Assembly: GCA_017446095.1 (NCBI GenBank)
Contig: JAFSRN010000011.1
Location: forward strand, 62,001 to 126,000
Direction: 5' to 3'
Length of the DNA stretch: 64,000 bases
From: Eubacterium sp.
Lineage (GTDB): Bacteria > Bacillota > Clostridia > Oscillospirales > Acutalibacteraceae
Below the pieces are notes generated by a model. It was not told the origin of the DNA, did not search any database, and saw only the letters and a program-made list of their open reading frames with translations. Position numbers and translations under genes: made by a program. Shown in pieces: positions 16,265 to 24,640 of this stretch (position 1 is the stretch's first letter; every line of letters begins with the position of its first letter).

Positions 16265-16312
16265 TCAAAAAATTTAAACAGTTCGTACATTTTGATTATA
16301 TACGAACTGTTT
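16265..16312 (-). terminator. Hairpin terminator between GH27 and GH5 genes
   Basis: A perfect 12-bp inverted repeat, AAACAGTTCGTA (16276-16287) and TACGAACTGTTT (16301-16312), is followed on the minus strand by a TTTTTT run just before the GH5 ribosome site. It may attenuate GH5-GH130 expression relative to GH27. Confidence 0.65.
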
Positions 16313-16334
16313 TGTTATTTCAATGAATAATTTA

Positions 16335-17624
16335 TTAATTATATTTAATTTTAAACAGCCGCGCGCCGTGCGGTGCAACCGCAGCCTTAAGCATATTTTT
16401 TGTGCTGCCGAGTTCTGCCTTTTGCCATATGTCGTAAACGGAAACCTCTGCGCCGTCGTCAAGCGGCATTGATATTTCCTGCTCTTTTTCGCCGGTGTTG
16501 AACAGCGCCGCGTAGGTGCAGCCGTCGCCGTTTGCAACCCAGATAACCTTGTCGCCGTCGCGGCAGAGTTCCTTTGCACCAAAGGAATTTTGGTTCATAT
16601 CCATATACTCGCTGTTTGTTAAGAGCGACAGAGTGAATTCATCGTTTTCGGGCAGGTTGCCGCCAATCATCAGCGGACTTCTGAAAATGCCCCAAAGCGT
16701 CATAAGCGTATAGTGCTCGGGCACGGTAAACTGGCTCATGCGGTTGTTTGCGCCGTAGTACGTGCTGTTTTTTGCAATCCTGCCGATTGGCAGCATATCG
16801 CAGTCGGGGAAGTTGCCGGGCGCGGTCACGCCTTCCCACTCCTTGCACCTGTCAAACATATCGTAAAGCTTATCCCATTTATCCCAAAAATCGCCCGTAA
16901 GCCGCCACATATTGGCATTGTCGCAAAGGTGCTGTGCCTTGTCGCGAAGCGCAGGACCGGGAGAGAGCGAAAGCACGATTTTTCTGCCGCAGTTATCAAT
17001 GGCTTTGCGCAGCATCTCAATCTCATAATCCGCGCTGTAGGGGTTATCCCACTTACGGAATTCCGTAACGCAGATATCATCGCACTTGATAAAATCAACG
17101 CCCCACGCAGCATACATATTAATAATTGAGTTGTAGTATTCCTGCGCAGCCTCACAGTTTTTTACACCGTACATATCGGTGTTCCACGAACATACGGAAA
17201 AGTGGTGCGCAATCTCGCGGCAGGTGGATTTGCTGCCGTAAATCGGGCAGTTTTGCGCCACAGCCTGACGCGGAACGCCGCGCATAATGTGGATGCCGAA
17301 CTTGAGCCCAAGCGAGTGAACGTACTCTGCAAGAGCAGTGAATCCCCTGCCGTCCTTCGCGCTCGGAAAGCGGTTTGGCGCAGGCATAAGTCTGCCGTAG
17401 CCGTCCATTTCAAGCTCGGCAAAATTGTTGTAGTCGTTGCTGTACGCCTTAGGCTCGTACCACTGGATGTCGCAAACAACGTACTCCCAGCCGTACTGCT
17501 TTAGGTTTTGCGCCATATAGTCGGCATTTTCTCGTATCTGCTGCTCTGTTACCGCTGCGCCGAAGCAATCCCAGCTGTTCCAGCCGAGCGGCGGTTTTTC
17601 TGCCCATTTTTTAAACTGCGTCAT
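16335..17624 (-). CDS. Alpha-galactosidase, GH27 family
   Basis: A 429-residue GH27 retaining enzyme releasing terminal alpha-galactose. It shows PPLGWNSWDCFG (11-22), the nucleophile segment VDFIKCDDI (Asp182) and the acid/base segment RLTGDFWDKWD (Asp245). The C-terminal beta-sandwich ends in VAPHGARLFKIKYN, so it is complete. No signal peptide. AGGGGG lies 12 nt before the ATG. It leads the three-gene glycosidase operon and is preceded by a promoter covered by a palindrome. It is not homologous in order to the GH36 enzyme at 1787-3859; the genome therefore has two alpha-galactosidase types. Confidence 0.93.
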   Translation of the reverse strand: MTQFKKWAEKPPLGWNSWDCFGAAVTEQQIRENADYMAQNLKQYGWEYVVCDIQWYEPKAYSNDYNNFAELEMDGYGRLMPAPNRFPSAKDGRGFTALAEYVHSLGLKFGIHIMRGVPRQAVAQNCPIYGSKSTCREIAHHFSVCSWNTDMYGVKNCEAAQEYYNSIINMYAAWGVDFIKCDDICVTEFRKWDNPYSADYEIEMLRKAIDNCGRKIVLSLSPGPALRDKAQHLCDNANMWRLTGDFWDKWDKLYDMFDRCKEWEGVTAPGNFPDCDMLPIGRIAKNSTYYGANNRMSQFTVPEHYTLMTLWGIFRSPLMIGGNLPENDEFTLSLLTNSEYMDMNQNSFGAKELCRDGDKVIWVANGDGCTYAALFNTGEKEQEISMPLDDGAEVSVYDIWQKAELGSTKNMLKAAVAPHGARLFKIKYN

Positions 17625-17634
17625 ATCATTTTAC

Positions 17635-17683
17635 CCCCTGCGTTTTATGTGGATATTATACCACACGCAGGGGCAAAAGTCCA
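17635..17683 (-). promoter_or_regulatory. Promoter with overlapping palindromic operator, GH27-GH5-GH130 operon
   Basis: Minus strand: -35 TGGACT (17678-17683), 17-bp spacer, extended -10 TGGTATAAT (-10 at 17655-17660). An inverted repeat CCCCTGCG/CGCAGGGG (17635-17642 and 17666-17673) flanks the -10, with an inner GTGG/CCAC repeat. This placement suits repressor binding; the regulator is not in the window. Confidence 0.6.
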
Positions 17684-17688
17684 TTGTT

Positions 17689-19455
17689 TTATGAGGCTGC
17701 AAGGCTGTCCTCCTGCGCTTCGCTCTGCGCGCTGCCAACGCGTTCGGCAAGCCTGTAGCCTGCGGCGGCACACGTAATCGGGTTAAATATCGGCAGGGTG
17801 TCGTTAACGGTTATAACCGCGTCAAACCGTGTGAACTCGTCCTCAATGCTCTCGGTTGTGAACAGCACAATTTTTGCGCCGAGCGTTTGCAGGCGGTTGA
17901 GGTAAACGTCGGTAAAAATGCCCTTTTCCTTTGATGTTTCAAACACAAGCACGGCGGAGTTGAGCAGAAGCTCTGCAGGGTAGTTCACAAGCTCTGACAG
18001 CGGCACGGCGGCGCAATCCTTTTTTGCAACGCGGCGGATTTTATCCGCAGTTTCAAGCGCTGTGGGATAGTCGGTTGCGTTTGCGCAGGCGTACACATTT
18101 TTGCACTGCACAACTATATTTGCCGCGGCGGCGAAGGCGGTGTTATCCTTAACTGCAGAGGCGATTTTGCCCGACAGCAGTTCCGCCATTTTGAGCGCCA
18201 TTGTATAGTACATATCGGTTACAACGTCGTCCTTAACGCCGATGTGCAGCGCGAGCAGCGCAAGCGACATACCGCTGTAAATAAACGGGCGAAAAAGCGA
18301 ATTGTCGTAGTAGTCGCTGTCCGTGGCGAAAGTGCGTTCACAGAGCAGCGCAAGCGATGATGTTTTTGCACTTGTGACGGCAAGAGTCTGCGCCTGTGCA
18401 GCGGCAGCGCGACGTACGCAGCACAGCACGTCGTCCGTTTCGCCCCTGTGCGACACGGCGATTACAAGGGTGCTTTTGTCAAGCACGCACTTGGATAGTT
18501 TGAACTCGCCGCTGCGGTACGCCGCGCAGGGTATGTCTGTCATCATTTCAAACAGGCTGCACGCGAGCAGGGCGGCGTGGTACGACGTTCCCTCGCCCAC
18601 AAGAATAATGCGCGAAAGGCGCTCAACAAAGCGTTTTGAGAGTTTGAGCGAGTCAAAATTAAGTTCGCCGTTTTTAACAAAATTGCTGTAAACCTCGCGC
18701 GCCGCCTGCGCGCAGTAGTGGATTTCGTCGCTGAGCGTTACGGGATTTTCCACATACACCCTGCCCGCAACGGGACTGAAAACCTTTTTGATTTTGCGGC
18801 ATTTTTCGTCGTAAAACACGGCTTTGTCGGCACGCAGGCGTGCAGTTTCGCCACTCTGCAAAACGGCGTATTTGTCGCAGTAAAGCAAGAGTGCGGAAAG
18901 TTCATCGGCAACAAAAACGCCGATTTTACCCACCCCTACAAAAAGCATATTTCTGCCTGCGTGAGCGTAAACAGCATTTTCGCCGCTTGGGATAAACACA
19001 AAGCCCGGCTCGTTTGCAAGCGCGGCGGCAACTGCGGCGGCAAGCTCAATCTTGTTTTCGCGGTGCGAGATGCAAAGGCACGCAAGCAGCAGGTCGTCGT
19101 CCGTGGAAATCTGCACGGGCGAGCGCGCCCACCTTTTAAGCGATTCAAAGTTAGCAATGCTGCCGCTGCAGGCAACGGCGTAATGCCTGTTAGCCGCAGG
19201 CACGGTAGAGGCGGCGCCGAGGCAGCGCAGCCGGATATCCGTTTTTGCAATTCCGCAGCAGCCGTCGGGCAAAAATTCGCTGTTGTCCTCCGTAAGTCTG
19301 GCGACTGTGCCAACCGTTTTTGCCGTGGCAAAGCCGTCCTTGTCGGCAATTGCAATGCCGTTAACCTCACCACCGCGGTGCTGAAGCGCGGACAGTCCGC
19401 TCAGCAGTATCTCCTTTGGCTTTTCCTTGCCCGCAAAGGCAAAAATTCCACTCAT
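17689..19455 (-). CDS. GlmS-like protein lacking catalytic residues (pseudoenzyme)
   Basis: A 588-residue protein with the full layout of glucosamine-6-phosphate synthase: N-terminal glutaminase-like domain (about 1-220) and two SIS domains (about 240-570). Key residues are changed. The N-terminal nucleophile Cys of MCGIFGY is Ser (MSGIFAFAG); HRGYDSAG is HRGGEVNG; the HNG oxyanion motif is CSGSIANF. In the SIS part GCGTSYHA is GEGTSYHA, SQSGET is SHRGET, the ASTKAFT stretch is replaced, and the C-terminal KPRNLAKSVTVE is absent. Glutaminase and isomerase activities are therefore unlikely, while sugar-phosphate binding may persist. The start at 19455 follows AGGTGG; it begins 9 nt after the spoIIE stop, so the two genes are co-transcribed. 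The role is unknown, possibly regulatory. Confidence 0.8.
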   Translation of the reverse strand: MSGIFAFAGKEKPKEILLSGLSALQHRGGEVNGIAIADKDGFATAKTVGTVARLTEDNSEFLPDGCCGIAKTDIRLRCLGAASTVPAANRHYAVACSGSIANFESLKRWARSPVQISTDDDLLLACLCISHRENKIELAAAVAAALANEPGFVFIPSGENAVYAHAGRNMLFVGVGKIGVFVADELSALLLYCDKYAVLQSGETARLRADKAVFYDEKCRKIKKVFSPVAGRVYVENPVTLSDEIHYCAQAAREVYSNFVKNGELNFDSLKLSKRFVERLSRIILVGEGTSYHAALLACSLFEMMTDIPCAAYRSGEFKLSKCVLDKSTLVIAVSHRGETDDVLCCVRRAAAAQAQTLAVTSAKTSSLALLCERTFATDSDYYDNSLFRPFIYSGMSLALLALHIGVKDDVVTDMYYTMALKMAELLSGKIASAVKDNTAFAAAANIVVQCKNVYACANATDYPTALETADKIRRVAKKDCAAVPLSELVNYPAELLLNSAVLVFETSKEKGIFTDVYLNRLQTLGAKIVLFTTESIEDEFTRFDAVITVNDTLPIFNPITCAAAGYRLAERVGSAQSEAQEDSLAAS

Positions 19456-19464
19456 AGTAACCAC

Positions 19465-21576
19465 CTAATTCCTTTCCAATTTTGCAAAAATAATGCTCAT
19501 ATCGTCGTGCTTTTTCCCCTCGTATTCACCAAGCGCCCTTGTTAAAACAGCGTCCGCGGTTTCCTGCACACCCAAGCCGCGCAGGGAATTAAGCGTTCCC
19601 TCAACCCAATCCTTGCCGAGGTCGCTTATGCCGTCGCTCATAAGCACCACGCTGTCGTCGCAGCCGATAACCGCGGTGCGCTTTGCAAACTCAATACCGC
19701 GCAGTATCCCTGCAGGCATGGACGTGAGTTCGCATTTTGTGATGCTGTTGTTTTTGATAATATAACTCGCAGGCGCACCTGCCTTAAAAATCTCGCACTT
19801 ACCCGTGTACAGGTCAATGCTGATGATGTCAAGTGTGGCAAGGCTTTCATCGTTGCTTTTAACAAGCAGAGCGCAATTGACAACCTTTAGCGCAATATCA
19901 AAGCCGAAGCCTGCGCTGATGAGCTTGGAAATCAGCCCTGCGCCCATTGCGCCGTCAAGCGCGGCGCGCGAGCCCTTGCCCATACCGTCGCTGATAATAA
20001 GTATGCTGTGCCCCCTGCCGTCCTGTAGCACCTTAACCGTGTCGCCGCACAGGTTGCCCTCCGCGCTGTGCTGCGCAAAGCCAACTGTAAGGCGGTAGTT
20101 CGGGCGTTCCGTGTAGGCAATCATTGTTTCGTTTTTAAAGTTTGCGGTGCGCGGCATATCGAAGTATCTGCCGAGGATTTTGCCGATTTCGTTAGTCAGC
20201 TTTTCGCTGTTTGCGCTGTCCGCGTCACCGTCCGTCAGCACCTCAACGCGTATGCGGGAGAACTTGTCTTCAATAACGGAAACGTTGGATGGAAATATAT
20301 TGTAGTCGCCGAGCAGCCTGCGGATTTTTGCGGCGGACGCGGTGTCAAAAATCTCCGCCTCGTCAAACTCAAACGCCAAGTCCTCAAGCATATCGGAAAT
20401 GGAAAAAAACTGGTCGCTTGCCACCATTCTGATTTGGTTAGTTTTTTCAAGCACAATTTCGCGGCGTATGTATTCCTCCTCGGTCAGCGCCTGCCTGTCG
20501 TAGTCGTTCTTTTTGCGCGCAAGCTCGTTAATGCGCTCGCGCACCGCGTCCACGCTCTCGCTGATAGCCGCCATTGCGGATGAAGCAAAGCGCAGTTTTA
20601 AAACAAGGTTCTGGCGCAGTGAGCCGTCCGGCGCTTCGTTTTCGCCAAACGCAAACACCTGCTCAAGCCTGTCGCTCACGCCCTGCGGAATAAGCACAAA
20701 CACCGCCGTTGCAATCAGCGTTTCTATAAAAAACGCAAGCGAAAGTTCGCTGTCCGCCGCCGCGGCAAAAAAGCTGCCTGCGCACAAAAACGCAAACCCG
20801 GACGAAAATGCCGAAATTCCGCGAAACAACAACGCCACAAGCGCAGAGAACGCCAGCGCGCCCACAATAAACAGCGCGCCGCTGCTTGAAATTGAAAGCG
20901 AAAACCCGAGCGACAGCGCAAGTATCAGCGCCCTTTTATCGCCCGAATACCTGACGGCGCACAGGATTAGCAGCATTGCCGCAATTCGCGCAGGGCAAAC
21001 TCTGCCGATGCAGACTGACGACAGATTCATCATCACTATCCCTGCCGAAATCACAACGCACCCGACGTCCGAAATCGGCAGCGCCCGAAAGCGCAGCCGC
21101 TTGTAGCTTGCGTTAATCGTCCTGTAAAAAAAGTACGTGCCGCCGCAGCAAAGCAGCGCTTCGCTTGCCACGGTAACGTAGTCGGACGCAGTGCCTTCAA
21201 GGTTGAGGCACAGGATAAATCCGCTTGCAAAATCCGCCAAAAACGCCACCGTCATCACAAACGCAGGACGGTGGTAAAGTTCAAAAGCGGCGGCGGCAAG
21301 CGAGCCTATCAGCGCAAGGCTGATACCTGCAAGGTACCTTGCAGAGCGAGGGTTAATGCCGCCTGTAATCGTGCCGATAAGCGCACCTGCCGCCGCATAG
21401 GAAAAGTAGCGTTTAGGCGCCGCCGCGGTTATTGAAATGCCAAACGGCGTGACATCCCCCACCGCTTTGCCGAAGCTAAGCGCAAACCCCGCGGCAAAAT
21501 AAGCGGCAAACAAGCCGTATTTTTTTAAAGCAAGTTTTTGACTATTACTGTTATTAATCCTTTGTAAAACTGCCAT
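19465..21576 (-). CDS. spoIIE: Stage II sporulation protein E
   Basis: A 703-residue PP2C-type serine phosphatase of the forespore septum that dephosphorylates SpoIIAA and releases sigma-F. The first 300 residues hold about ten hydrophobic membrane segments, followed by a linker/regulatory region (about 310-500) and a C-terminal PP2C domain with IISDGMGKGSRAA, GAPASYII and VVLMSDGISD, ending KKHDDMSIIFAKLERN. Domain order and length are normal. The start at 21576 (MAVLQRINNS) has GAGGACA upstream; earlier in-frame codons lack a ribosome site. The downstream neighbour is the GlmS-like pseudoenzyme, an unusual arrangement. Presence of this gene indicates an endospore-forming organism. Confidence 0.95.
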   Translation of the reverse strand: MAVLQRINNSNSQKLALKKYGLFAAYFAAGFALSFGKAVGDVTPFGISITAAAPKRYFSYAAAGALIGTITGGINPRSARYLAGISLALIGSLAAAAFELYHRPAFVMTVAFLADFASGFILCLNLEGTASDYVTVASEALLCCGGTYFFYRTINASYKRLRFRALPISDVGCVVISAGIVMMNLSSVCIGRVCPARIAAMLLILCAVRYSGDKRALILALSLGFSLSISSSGALFIVGALAFSALVALLFRGISAFSSGFAFLCAGSFFAAAADSELSLAFFIETLIATAVFVLIPQGVSDRLEQVFAFGENEAPDGSLRQNLVLKLRFASSAMAAISESVDAVRERINELARKKNDYDRQALTEEEYIRREIVLEKTNQIRMVASDQFFSISDMLEDLAFEFDEAEIFDTASAAKIRRLLGDYNIFPSNVSVIEDKFSRIRVEVLTDGDADSANSEKLTNEIGKILGRYFDMPRTANFKNETMIAYTERPNYRLTVGFAQHSAEGNLCGDTVKVLQDGRGHSILIISDGMGKGSRAALDGAMGAGLISKLISAGFGFDIALKVVNCALLVKSNDESLATLDIISIDLYTGKCEIFKAGAPASYIIKNNSITKCELTSMPAGILRGIEFAKRTAVIGCDDSVVLMSDGISDLGKDWVEGTLNSLRGLGVQETADAVLTRALGEYEGKKHDDMSIIFAKLERN

Positions 21577-21666
21577 TTTACTGTCCTCATATCTGTCATT
21601 CGCTATGATTATATAAAAGTGAAAACGCAAAATGTGTCTTATTGTGTAAGGCTTTAAAAAACTGTC

Positions 21667-21695
21667 TTGTAACGCCGGTTAATATATGTTATAAT
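21667..21695 (+). promoter_or_regulatory. Promoter of the GH3 gene
   Basis: TTGTAA (21667-21672), 17-bp spacer, TATAAT (21690-21695), about 30 nt before the ATG. Confidence 0.7.
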
Positions 21696-21726
21696 CGTTT
21701 TAAATTACAGAAAATAAGGTGGTAGC

Positions 21727-24150
21727 ATGGGTTTGATTGATAAGGTAAAAAGCAAAATCAGTGAGGCTGCAAGCGACGTATCCTCGCTTTCTCAGGTTGA
21801 AAATTCAGGCGCGGAGGCTACAGGCGAAATCTGTGAAGAGATGAAGCGCCTTTGCAGAAAAGCAGCGGCAGAGGGCATTGTGCTTGTTAAAAACGACGGC
21901 ACTTTACCGCTTGAAAAAGGCACTGTTGTATCGCTGTTTTCGCGCACGCAGATTGACTGGTTTTTTGTTGGTTACGGCTCGGGCGGCGACGTAAACTGCC
22001 CGGAAAAAACCAACCTTGTTGACGGAATCAGAAACTGCGAAGAGCTTGAACTTAACGAAAAGCTTGCAGAGGTTTACGCAAATTGGGTTAAAAACAGCCC
22101 GCCAAACCACGGCGTGTGGGGACAGTGGCCTTACAGCCAGAAGGAAATGCCGCTTGACATCATCGCGCTGCAGTCCGCAAAGGGCAATAGCGACACGGCG
22201 GTTGTTACAATCGGCAGAGCCGCAGGCGAGGACAGGGATTCCGCTTACGAAAACGGCTGCTACCTGCTCAAAAAAAGCGAAGTTAATATGCTTGACCTTG
22301 TGACAAACAGCTTTGACAAGGTTATTGTTCTGCTCAACACGGGCGGAATTATGGATATGTCGTGGATGAAGAAGTACGGCGACAAAATTTCCGCAGTGCT
22401 TTATGTGTTCCAGGGCGGTATGGAAAGCGGCAACGCGATTGCCGATGTTCTGTGCGGCAAGGTTAACCCCAGCGGCAGACTGGTTGACACCGTTGCAAGA
22501 AGCTACTTTGACTACCCGTCGAGCGAAAATTTCGGCGGCAGAAACTTCAACAACTACGAAGAGGACATCTTTGTAGGCTACCGCTATTTTGAGAGCTTTG
22601 ACAAAGCAAACGTTGTGTTCCCCTTCGGCTACGGCTTAAGCTACACCGATTTTGAAATCAAATACACAGATACCGAAGCCTTTGACGACGGCTTTGAAAT
22701 CACCGCAAAAGTTACCAACACCGGCAAGAGAAGCGGCAGGCAGGTTGTTCAGCTTTATGCTGAAAAGCCGTGCGGCAAGCTCGGCAACCCTGCGCGCGAA
22801 CTTGTGGCGTTTACAAAGACCAAAGACCTCGCACCTAAAGAGAGCGAAGAGGTTAAGCTCTGGGTAAGCGAATATCAGTTGACCTCATACGACGACTGCG
22901 GCTCAACAAACCACGCAGGAGCATACGTTGCAGAGCAGGGCGAGTACTCATTCTACCTCGGCGAAAACGTGCGCGAGGCGAAAAAGGTATTCTCCTACTT
23001 CCAGGAGGAAACCGAGGTTTACGAGCAGCTGCGTCAGGCTGCGGCACCGCAGAATCATTTTGAAGTGCTGCACGCGGAGATTATTGACGGCAAAACCGTG
23101 CTGCGCAAAAAGGCAGTTGCAAAGCAGAAGTACGACCTTGCAACGCGTATAAACAACCACCTGCCCGAGGATATTGAGATGACGGGCGACCGCGGACTCA
23201 AGCTGATTGACGTTAAAAACGGCAAATGCACAATGAAAGAATTTGTGGCGCAACTTGACCTTGACGAGCTTGAAGCTATTACACGCGGCGACTACACAAT
23301 GGACAGTCCGCTTGGCGCAAAGGGCAACGCAGGCGCATTCGCAGGCGTGCTTGAATCGCTGCGCGACAAGGGCGTGCCTGCAGTTATCACTACCGACGGC
23401 CCTTCAGGCATACGCCTTTTTGCATACTGCTCGCTTATCCCGATAGGCACACTGCTTGCCTGCACGTTTGACACAGAACTTGTTGAGGCTATCCACGTTG
23501 AACTCGGTAAAGAGATGAAGGATCGCGGTACAGATGTTCTGCTTGCACCGGGTATGAATATTCACCGCAATCCGCTTTGCGGCAGAAACTTTGAGTACTA
23601 CAGCGAGGACCCGTACATCACGGGCAAGATGGCAGCCGCTGCCGTGAAGGGCGTGCAGAGCCAGGGCGTTTCCGCCTGCCCGAAGCATTTTGCCTGCAAC
23701 AATCAGGAGATGCGCCGCACAAAGTGCGACAGCCGCCTGTCAGAAAGAGCCCTGCGTGAAATCTACCTTAAGGGCTTTGAAATCTGCATAAGAGAAGCGC
23801 AGCCGAAGAACATTATGACTTCATACAACCGCATTAACGGCGTTTACGGTCACTACAACTACGACCTTTGCACCACAATCCTGCGCGGCGAGTGGGGCTA
23901 CGAGGGCAACGTTATGACCGACTGGTGGCTGATGAGCGAAAAGAGCCCGGAAAATCCTGCGGTCAAAGACCAGGCTTACCGCGTGAGAGCGCAGATTGAC
24001 CTGTTTATGCCCGGCGGACCGAGAGTTACAAAACGCAAGCCCGACGGCACGCTGCTGTCATCCTACGGCAAACCGTTCGGCATTACGCTTGGCGAAATTC
24101 AGCGCAGCGCAATGAATGTGCTTAAATGCGCAATGGAATTAAAATTATAA
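21727..24150 (+). CDS. GH3 beta-glucosidase with swapped domain order
   Basis: An 807-residue cytosolic GH3 enzyme. Unlike the common order, the alpha/beta sandwich domain is first (AAEGIVLVKNDGTLPL at 47-62, NPSGRLVDTVARSYFDYP about 250-267). It is followed by the FN3-like domain (about 300-420, YGLSYTDFEIKY). The (beta/alpha) barrel is last (TDGPSGIR, GRNFEYYSEDPYITGKMA, KHFACNNQE, nucleophile VMTDWW with Asp732). The circularly swapped form is known from Ruminococcus and Butyrivibrio enzymes. It hydrolyses short beta-glucosides; exact linkage cannot be told. An AAGGTGGTAG site precedes the ATG. A GC-rich hairpin without T-run follows and the next small gene may be co-transcribed. Confidence 0.92.
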   Translation: MGLIDKVKSKISEAASDVSSLSQVENSGAEATGEICEEMKRLCRKAAAEGIVLVKNDGTLPLEKGTVVSLFSRTQIDWFFVGYGSGGDVNCPEKTNLVDGIRNCEELELNEKLAEVYANWVKNSPPNHGVWGQWPYSQKEMPLDIIALQSAKGNSDTAVVTIGRAAGEDRDSAYENGCYLLKKSEVNMLDLVTNSFDKVIVLLNTGGIMDMSWMKKYGDKISAVLYVFQGGMESGNAIADVLCGKVNPSGRLVDTVARSYFDYPSSENFGGRNFNNYEEDIFVGYRYFESFDKANVVFPFGYGLSYTDFEIKYTDTEAFDDGFEITAKVTNTGKRSGRQVVQLYAEKPCGKLGNPARELVAFTKTKDLAPKESEEVKLWVSEYQLTSYDDCGSTNHAGAYVAEQGEYSFYLGENVREAKKVFSYFQEETEVYEQLRQAAAPQNHFEVLHAEIIDGKTVLRKKAVAKQKYDLATRINNHLPEDIEMTGDRGLKLIDVKNGKCTMKEFVAQLDLDELEAITRGDYTMDSPLGAKGNAGAFAGVLESLRDKGVPAVITTDGPSGIRLFAYCSLIPIGTLLACTFDTELVEAIHVELGKEMKDRGTDVLLAPGMNIHRNPLCGRNFEYYSEDPYITGKMAAAAVKGVQSQGVSACPKHFACNNQEMRRTKCDSRLSERALREIYLKGFEICIREAQPKNIMTSYNRINGVYGHYNYDLCTTILRGEWGYEGNVMTDWWLMSEKSPENPAVKDQAYRVRAQIDLFMPGGPRVTKRKPDGTLLSSYGKPFGITLGEIQRSAMNVLKCAMELKL

Positions 24151-24204
24151 AAATAACGGCACTGCTTAATTGCGGTGCCGCCTTGCCATAAAGGTGGGAT
24201 TATA

Positions 24205-24612
24205 TTGAAAAAGTTAAACGAAAAATCGGCAAAATACGCAATGATTGTTTACGCTGCGGTGTGGGCGATCTGCTTTGTGGCAATACTGCTGTCGCCGCAC
24301 GATGACGGCGGTGTGGCGTTCATCACAATTTACATCGCCCTGCCGATTGCATCCGTGTGCACCTGCGCTGTGGTGGGCTATGTGAGCAAAAAGCCGCTTA
24401 AGTGGCTGACCGCGCTGTTTTGCGGCGTGATGAATCTGCTGTGCGCGGCGGCTTTCCCGATACTGAACAGCGGATTTAAGGTTAAGGAAATCGTAACTTA
24501 CTACGACCTTGCAGACCTGCCGATGCTGATATTTTTCAGCACCGCGGCGCTGTTCGGACTGCTGTTCGGCCACGTTAAAATGAAAAAAGAAGAACGCAAA
24601 GCGCAAAAATAA
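24205..24612 (+). CDS. Small membrane protein, unknown function
   Basis: A 135-residue protein starting with TTG; AAAGGTGGG lies 7 nt upstream, whereas no site precedes earlier codons. Four hydrophobic segments (about residues 10-28, 38-55, 63-82 and 100-122) are followed by a basic tail KMKKEERKAQK. No family recognised. It follows the GH3 gene by 54 nt in the same direction and ends in a shared terminator. Confidence 0.7.
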   Translation: MKKLNEKSAKYAMIVYAAVWAICFVAILLSPHDDGGVAFITIYIALPIASVCTCAVVGYVSKKPLKWLTALFCGVMNLLCAAAFPILNSGFKVKEIVTYYDLADLPMLIFFSTAALFGLLFGHVKMKKEERKAQK

Positions 24613-24640
24613 CCTTCCAATCGGAAGGTTATTTTTTTAG
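24611..24640. terminator. Bidirectional terminator
   Basis: AACCTTCC and GGAAGGTT pair around AATC, followed by ATTTTTTT on the plus strand and an A-rich flank giving T on the minus strand. It serves the small membrane protein and the convergent LCP gene. Confidence 0.8.

Noticed and set aside
19455-19464. GTG at 19464 as start of the GlmS-like protein
   Set aside because: The AGGTGG ribosome site includes this GTG; the ATG at 19455 aligns with the usual GlmS N-terminus.
21727-24150. GH3 gene rearranged by assembly error
   Set aside because: The frame is continuous and the swapped domain order is a known natural variant in Ruminococcus and Butyrivibrio.
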